This document shows, in pieces, positions 59,726 through 64,000 of a stretch of 64,000 bases of DNA. The translations under genes and the position numbers were made by a program. This DNA comes from an uncultured Bacilli bacterium (GTDB taxonomy: Bacteria > Bacillota_I > Bacilli_A > RF39 > UBA660). The stretch is taken from assembly GCA_934162125.1 (NCBI GenBank), contig CAKPHU010000004.1, positions 109,916-173,915 of the forward strand. The letters are read 5' to 3'. Each line of letters starts with the position of its first letter. Positions within the stretch are counted from its first letter, which is position 1. Under the pieces are notes generated by a model. It ran no database searches. It was not told the DNA's origin and was given only the letters and a program-made list of their open reading frames with translations.

Positions 59726-60454
59726 ATGCTTAATTTTGTAATTTGTAAAGAAAATATCTCATCAACAGATAGTTATCTTTCTCTAATAAATGCTTTTATG
59801 ATGAAATATGATTATGATTATAAAATAAATGTCTTTAAAGCTTTTGATGATACCTGGCAAGACTTTATCAGAAAAGAAGATGGTTTTAAAATATATCTTT
59901 TCTTTTTAGAAAACAATTCCACTCAAGCACTCCTAAACTTAAAGAAAATTAGACAAGAAGTAGATGACTGGCTATCTATGATTTTAGTAATTGCCCCAAC
60001 GACATCAGCACTAAATATTATGACCGAGCGTCTTCTAATTTTAGACTATTTAAATTCTGATTCCAATCTAAAGAATCGTCTCTTTAATGATTTTAAAATT
60101 TGTCTAAAAAACTATACTGGTCATCATAAAAAACTATCTTATACTTATAAAAATACTATTTATAACATCGAGTACCGCCAAATAATAACTATTGAAAAAG
60201 AAATAGAAACTAAAAGATGTCTTATTAATACAGAACATGGTACTTATTACACAACAGATACATTAAACAATCTCCTAGAAAAACTTGATAGTCGATTTTT
60301 AAAATGTTATCGAAGTTTAATTATTAATTTAGAACAAATAGAGTCTTATAACTTAAAGACTAACACCATCACTTTTAAAAATAAAGAAACAACCTCTCTT
60401 GTTTCTAGAGATAAGAAAAAAGATATAATTAATTATTTGCGAGAAATTAATTAA
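59726..60454 (+). CDS. LytTR-type regulator with degenerate receiver domain
   Basis: A 242-residue protein with the layout of AgrA-type response regulators. The N-terminal half (1-125) resembles a receiver, but KIYLFFLENNSTQALLNLKK has Glu-Asn where the phospho-accepting Asp is expected. The C-terminal LytTR DNA-binding domain (about 135-240) includes YNIEYRQIITIEKE, the FLKCYRSLIINLEQIESYNL core and FKNKETTSLVSRDKKKDI. No histidine kinase is adjacent. Phosphorylation-independent control is inferred. AGTAGGTGATAAA precedes the ATG. Confidence 0.8.
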   Translation: MLNFVICKENISSTDSYLSLINAFMMKYDYDYKINVFKAFDDTWQDFIRKEDGFKIYLFFLENNSTQALLNLKKIRQEVDDWLSMILVIAPTTSALNIMTERLLILDYLNSDSNLKNRLFNDFKICLKNYTGHHKKLSYTYKNTIYNIEYRQIITIEKEIETKRCLINTEHGTYYTTDTLNNLLEKLDSRFLKCYRSLIINLEQIESYNLKTNTITFKNKETTSLVSRDKKKDIINYLREIN

Positions 60455-60593
60455 ATGTCGATAATTGTCGAAAAACAAGTAAAAATACCCTTAAACATCT
60501 AGAAAAAGTACAATTAAAAGCAAAAACGTACCAAATTCTTAATTTCTGTTAGAATTAAATCAACAAAGAAATAAAGAAAGAGGTGTAAGAAGT

Positions 60594-60818
60594 ATGATGG
60601 TAGGCCGTGTTAAATGGTTCAATAATGAGAAAGGGTATGGATTTATAGAATTCAAAGAAAATGAAGACATCTTTGTACATTATTCAGCAATCGAATTAGA
60701 TGGTTATAAAACCTTAGCTGAAGGACAAATGGTTGAGTTTAAATTAATTGAAACAAGTAAAGGTTATCAAGCTATCAATGTCAAACTAGTTCATGAAACT
60801 ACTATTGCAAAAGAGTAG
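60594..60818 (+). CDS. Cold-shock-domain protein
   Basis: A 74-residue CspA-family RNA-binding protein. RNP1 is in EKGYGFIEF and RNP2 in DIFVHYSAIE, after VGRVKWFNNEK. It acts as an RNA chaperone. It starts with two Met codons after AAAGAGGTGTAAGAAGT. The first is used. The 140-bp upstream gap holds a weak promoter-like TTAGAAT and no gene. A terminator follows. Confidence 0.95.
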   Translation: MMVGRVKWFNNEKGYGFIEFKENEDIFVHYSAIELDGYKTLAEGQMVEFKLIETSKGYQAINVKLVHETTIAKE

Positions 60819-60828
60819 TTTTTTTTCT
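60798..60828 (+). terminator. Terminator after the cold-shock gene
   Basis: ACTACT/AGTAGT stem overlapping the stop codon region, followed by TTTTTTTT. Confidence 0.85.
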
Positions 60829-60864
60829 CTATTTGTGGTACAATTTAGATAGAGGAGGGATATA

Positions 60865-61404
60865 ATGGAAATTACAATTCGTGGTGACAAACTAAAAATT
60901 ACTGATTCAATGAAAAGTTATATTGATGATAAGTTAGGAAAGTTAAATAAATACCTAAAGAATAACGATGAGATTCGTGCAAACGTCATTGTAAAAGTAA
61001 AAAATCATGAACAAAGAGTTGAAATCACAATACCATTAAAAAATTATATTTTAAGAACTGAGGAGACTCAAGATGATTTCTATGCAGCAATAGATAAAGC
61101 AATAGACACTCTAGAAAGACAAATTAGAAAAAACAAAACAAGAATTATGTCTAAAATAAAATCAACTGTTTATGACTTTGATATGTCAGTTGTAGAAGAA
61201 AATCAACCTGAAGAAGACGACGTAGAAAGCAAAGTTGTAAAAAGAAAGAAAGTAGAAGTAAAACCAATGAATGAAGAAGAAGCAATTCTTCAAATGGAAT
61301 TACTAGGACATGAATTCTACATGTATAAAGATAGTGACACAAACAAGCCAGCTGTCATTTATAAGAGAAAAGACGGCAATTATGGTGTAATTGAGTCAGA
61401 ATAA
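60865..61404 (+). CDS. hpf: Long-form ribosome hibernation-promoting factor
   Basis: HPF binds the decoding centre and dimerises ribosomes into 100S particles in stationary phase. The 179-residue length is the long form. The N-terminal domain has ITIRGDKLKITDSMKSYIDD and the DDFYAAIDKAIDTLERQIRK helix. A charged linker leads to the C-terminal dimerisation domain KPMNEEEAILQMELLGHEFY. It commonly precedes secA, as here. Confidence 0.96.
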   Translation: MEITIRGDKLKITDSMKSYIDDKLGKLNKYLKNNDEIRANVIVKVKNHEQRVEITIPLKNYILRTEETQDDFYAAIDKAIDTLERQIRKNKTRIMSKIKSTVYDFDMSVVEENQPEEDDVESKVVKRKKVEVKPMNEEEAILQMELLGHEFYMYKDSDTNKPAVIYKRKDGNYGVIESE

Positions 61405-61415
61405 TAATGAAAAGA

Positions 61416-61447
61416 CAAGAATTACTTTAATTCTTGCTTTTTTTTTG
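61416..61447 (+). terminator. Terminator after hpf
   Basis: CAAGAATT/AATTCTTG 8-bp stem with a 5-base loop, then a T-rich run. Confidence 0.9.
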
Positions 61448-61477
61448 TTAAAATAATATGTTGAAGGAGTTGATAGA

Positions 61478-63967
61478 ATGGACCTATTAAGGAAGTTGTT
61501 CGATCACGAATATAAAGAAATGAAAAAGTTCACAATCTTAGCAGATAAGATTATGGCTTTAGATGAAGAGTATTCAAAATTAACGGATACAGAATTACAA
61601 AACAAAACAGAAGAATTTAAGAATAGACTACGCGATGGTGAGACACTTGATGATATCTTAGTAGAAGCTTTTGCCACTGCTCGTGAAGCTGCTTTTCGTG
61701 TAATTGGCGAAAAACATTTCTACGTTCAAATTCTAGGAGGACTTGCTATTCACTTCGGTAATATAGCTGAAATGAAAACAGGTGAAGGTAAAACTTTAAC
61801 CAGTGTTCTACCTGCTTATTTGAATGCATTAACTGGTGAGGGTGTTCACATAATTACAGTTAATGAATATTTGGCAACTCGTGATGCTGCATGGATGGGC
61901 AAAATTCATGAGTTCTTAGGCTTAACAGTAGGAGTTAATAAAAGAGATTTAACACCAAAAGAAAAACAAGATGCTTACAATTGTGATATATTGTATTCTA
62001 CTAATAATGAAGTTGGTTTCGACTATCTAAGAGATAACATGGTAGTTCGTAAAGAAGACCGTGTTCAAAGAAAATTAAACTTTGCGATTGTCGATGAAGT
62101 TGACTCAGTTTTAATTGATGAAGCTAGAACCCCATTAATTATTTCTGGTGGTGAAATGAAAAGTGCTAATCTATACTTAGATGCTGATCGTTTTGCTAAA
62201 AGCCTAAAAAAGGAAGAAGACTATATTTACGATGAAAAAACAAAAAGTGTAAATTTAACTGATTCAGGTTCTACTAAAGCTGAAAAAATGTTTAATATCA
62301 CAAACTTATATGAAATAAATAATGCTTCACTTTTACACTACATCAACCAAGCTTTACGTGCTAATTATTCTATGAAAAAAGACGTTGACTATGTAGTTCA
62401 AGATGGAGAAGTAGTAATTGTTGACCAATTCACAGGTCGTTTGATGAAAGGAAGAGCATATTCTGATGGTCTACATCAAGCAATAGAAGCTAAAGAAGGC
62501 GTAAATATCAATCAAGAAACCAAGACTTTAGCGACAATTACTTTCCAAAATTTATTCAGAATGTATAAGAAACTAGCCGGTATGACTGGTACTGCTAAAA
62601 CAGAAGAAGAAGAATTCCGTAACATCTATAACATGTACGTTATTGAAATTCCAACTAATAAACCAGTTATTCGTGTTGATGCTCCAGACCTAGTATACGC
62701 AACTAAAGAAGCTAAATATAAAGCAATAATTAGCTTTGTCAAAGAACGTTATGAAAAAGGACAACCAGTTTTAATTGGTACTATTGCTATTGAAACTAGT
62801 GAGTTAATTAGTAATTTATTAAAACAAGCTCATATTCCACATGAAGTATTAAATGCCAAAAATCATGAACGTGAAGCTGAAATAATTTCAAAAATAGGTT
62901 TAGGCAAGTCAGTAACTATTGCAACTAATATGGCTGGTCGTGGTACTGATATTAAGTTATCAGATGAAGTACGTAAACTAGGTGGTTTATGTGTAGTTGG
63001 AACAGAACGTCATGAATCTCGTCGTATTGATAATCAGTTAAGAGGTCGTTCAGGACGTCAAGGAGATCCTGGATATACTCAGTTCTTTGTTTCAATGAAA
63101 GATGATCTAATGGTTCGTTTCGGATCTGATCGTATCGGTGAAATGATGAGCACTATGGGGCTTGGAGATCAAGCTATCCAAAGTAAAACTTTCACTAGAT
63201 CTATTGGAACAGCTCAAAAGAGAGTTGAAGGAAATAACTTCGATATCAGAAAACAATTACTACAATATGATGATGTTATGAATAATCAAAGAGAAATCAT
63301 CTATGATAAGAGAAATAAGATTCTAGATGATCCATCAATTCATGAAATGGTTCTAAGTACATTTAGACATCATATTGAAGACTTAGTTAATTCTCATATT
63401 GCACCAGAAGGTTACTTAACAGAACATGACTTTGATGAAATCGTAAACTTCGCTAATGAGAATTTACTAAAGAAAGATATCAAAGTATCTGATATTAATA
63501 ATTTAACTCCAGAAGAAGTAATTGATAAATTATCAAAAACTGTGATTGAAGAGTATGAAGATAAGATAAAAGAAATTCCACCAGAAATAACAAATGAATT
63601 TGAAAAAGTTGTAACTCTACAAGTATTAGATAATTATTGGATGGAACATATCAATACTATGTCTCACTTACGTGAAGGAATTCATTTAAGAGGTTATGCT
63701 CAAGAAGATCCTTTAAGAGCGTACACTATGGAAGGCTTTGACTTATTTGACGCTATGCTTCAAAAAATAGATAAGGATGTTTCAATCTTCTTACTAAAAG
63801 CAGAAGTAAGACAAAATATTGAAAGAAAAGCGCCTTCAAAAAAACAAATCACAAATGAAAAAGAAGAAGGCGTAAAGAAAACTCCAAAGAAGTCACAAAA
63901 GATAGGCCGTAATGACCCTTGTCCATGTGGTTCGGGCAAGAAATATAAGAACTGTTGTGGTAAATAG
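61478..63967 (+). CDS. secA: Protein translocase ATPase SecA
   Basis: SecA drives protein export through SecYEG. The 829-residue length is normal. Walker A is in AEMKTGEGKTLTSVLPAYL, the DEAD-like motif in FAIVDEVDSVLIDEARTPLI, then ITFQNLFRMYKKLAGMTGTA, IATNMAGRGTDIKL and LRGRSGRQGDPGYTQFFVS. The C-terminus is the zinc motif RNDPCPCGSGKKYKNCCGK, which binds SecB or ribosomes. GAAGGAGTTGATAGA precedes the ATG. After the stop only 33 bases remain. They contain AAGGGG and could lead to prfB, but no start is certain. Confidence 0.98.
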   Translation: MDLLRKLFDHEYKEMKKFTILADKIMALDEEYSKLTDTELQNKTEEFKNRLRDGETLDDILVEAFATAREAAFRVIGEKHFYVQILGGLAIHFGNIAEMKTGEGKTLTSVLPAYLNALTGEGVHIITVNEYLATRDAAWMGKIHEFLGLTVGVNKRDLTPKEKQDAYNCDILYSTNNEVGFDYLRDNMVVRKEDRVQRKLNFAIVDEVDSVLIDEARTPLIISGGEMKSANLYLDADRFAKSLKKEEDYIYDEKTKSVNLTDSGSTKAEKMFNITNLYEINNASLLHYINQALRANYSMKKDVDYVVQDGEVVIVDQFTGRLMKGRAYSDGLHQAIEAKEGVNINQETKTLATITFQNLFRMYKKLAGMTGTAKTEEEEFRNIYNMYVIEIPTNKPVIRVDAPDLVYATKEAKYKAIISFVKERYEKGQPVLIGTIAIETSELISNLLKQAHIPHEVLNAKNHEREAEIISKIGLGKSVTIATNMAGRGTDIKLSDEVRKLGGLCVVGTERHESRRIDNQLRGRSGRQGDPGYTQFFVSMKDDLMVRFGSDRIGEMMSTMGLGDQAIQSKTFTRSIGTAQKRVEGNNFDIRKQLLQYDDVMNNQREIIYDKRNKILDDPSIHEMVLSTFRHHIEDLVNSHIAPEGYLTEHDFDEIVNFANENLLKKDIKVSDINNLTPEEVIDKLSKTVIEEYEDKIKEIPPEITNEFEKVVTLQVLDNYWMEHINTMSHLREGIHLRGYAQEDPLRAYTMEGFDLFDAMLQKIDKDVSIFLLKAEVRQNIERKAPSKKQITNEKEEGVKKTPKKSQKIGRNDPCPCGSGKKYKNCCGK

Positions 63968-64000
63968 CCCATAAAATAAGGGGTTGAGCAATTTTGGAAA

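Noticed and set aside
60507..60535. LytTR-type direct repeat upstream of the cold-shock gene
   Set aside because: Two GTAC-containing segments lie about 20 bp apart, but they match the LytTR consensus poorly in AT-rich sequence.
63968..64000. Start of prfB after secA
   Set aside because: Only 33 bases remain. AAGGGG is visible, but no start codon or family sequence can be confirmed.
1..64000. tRNA or rRNA genes, tmRNA, SRP RNA, complete insertion sequence or prophage
   Set aside because: No supporting sequence was seen by reading. The short gene-free gaps hold only promoters, leaders and terminators.

Overview
The window is the replication-origin region of a very AT-rich (roughly 30% G+C by eye), low-GC Gram-positive bacterium. 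It uses the standard code: TGG for Trp and TGA as a stop. Gene order is that of Bacilli: dnaA/dnaN/recF/gyrB/gyrA run one way from oriC, and rpmH/rnpA/yidC/khpB/mnmE/mnmG/rsmG/noc/soj/parB run the other. ComK, Noc, SpoIIR and SpoIIQ, with prfA-prmC-spoIIR-mntP and ywzB-spoIIQ-mbl synteny, point to a reduced, possibly spore-forming, uncultured Bacilli lineage close to the Mollicutes relatives. I cannot name a genus.

Layout. 1-2110: a non-coding centromere-like array with nine parS sites, four Noc-binding sites and two further conserved boxes, in six ordered units. 2159-11071: left arm (gyrA, gyrB, recF, comK, dnaN, dnaA, all minus strand). 11072-11379: oriC. 11380-26282: right-arm core (ribosomal protein L34, RNase P protein, membrane insertase, tRNA modification, chromosome segregation, a mechanosensitive channel, an AbgT-type transporter, YchF). 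26276-34732: an accessory island bounded by a 135-bp direct repeat that copies the promoter and first codons of a phosphoesterase gene. It carries a NUDIX hydrolase, a frameshifted nucleotide kinase, an ASCH protein, three methyltransferase-like proteins, an alanine-dehydrogenase-like enzyme, an AlkZ-like DNA glycosylase, a stand-alone class I aminoacyl-tRNA-synthetase-like enzyme and a SpeD-like decarboxylase. 34682-43008: phosphoesterase, rpsF-ssb-rpsR, a reduced gdpP, rplI, dnaB, a LysM/G5/M23 protein, walJ, rlmH, ung. 43050-46954: a minus-strand block (pta, lemA, a small membrane protein, a class A PBP). 47058-63967: ywiB-argS, rpoE, prfA-prmC, spoIIR, mntP, fba-murA, rpmE, rpiB, spoIIQ, mbl, tagO, a LytTR regulator, csp, hpf, secA.

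How it fits together. Soj, ParB and Noc are encoded at 17-21 kb, and their expected targets are concentrated in the 2-kb array on the other side of oriC. Every complete array unit has the same spacing: a 20-bp box, about 94 bp, a TTGTTGATATATATAG box, 62-63 bp, then parS. These are close to whole helical turns, so an unrecognised protein may bind beside ParB. The island looks like a small-molecule cassette: amino-acid activation, decarboxylation, oxidoreduction, methylation, plus an AlkZ-type glycosylase that could serve self-protection. These two regions are the best candidates for undescribed biology. Several core genes are unusual: ComK lacks its MecA-binding tail, Noc has a long C-terminal extension, GdpP is reduced to its DHH/DHHA1 part, and an SGNH protein lacks its nucleophile.
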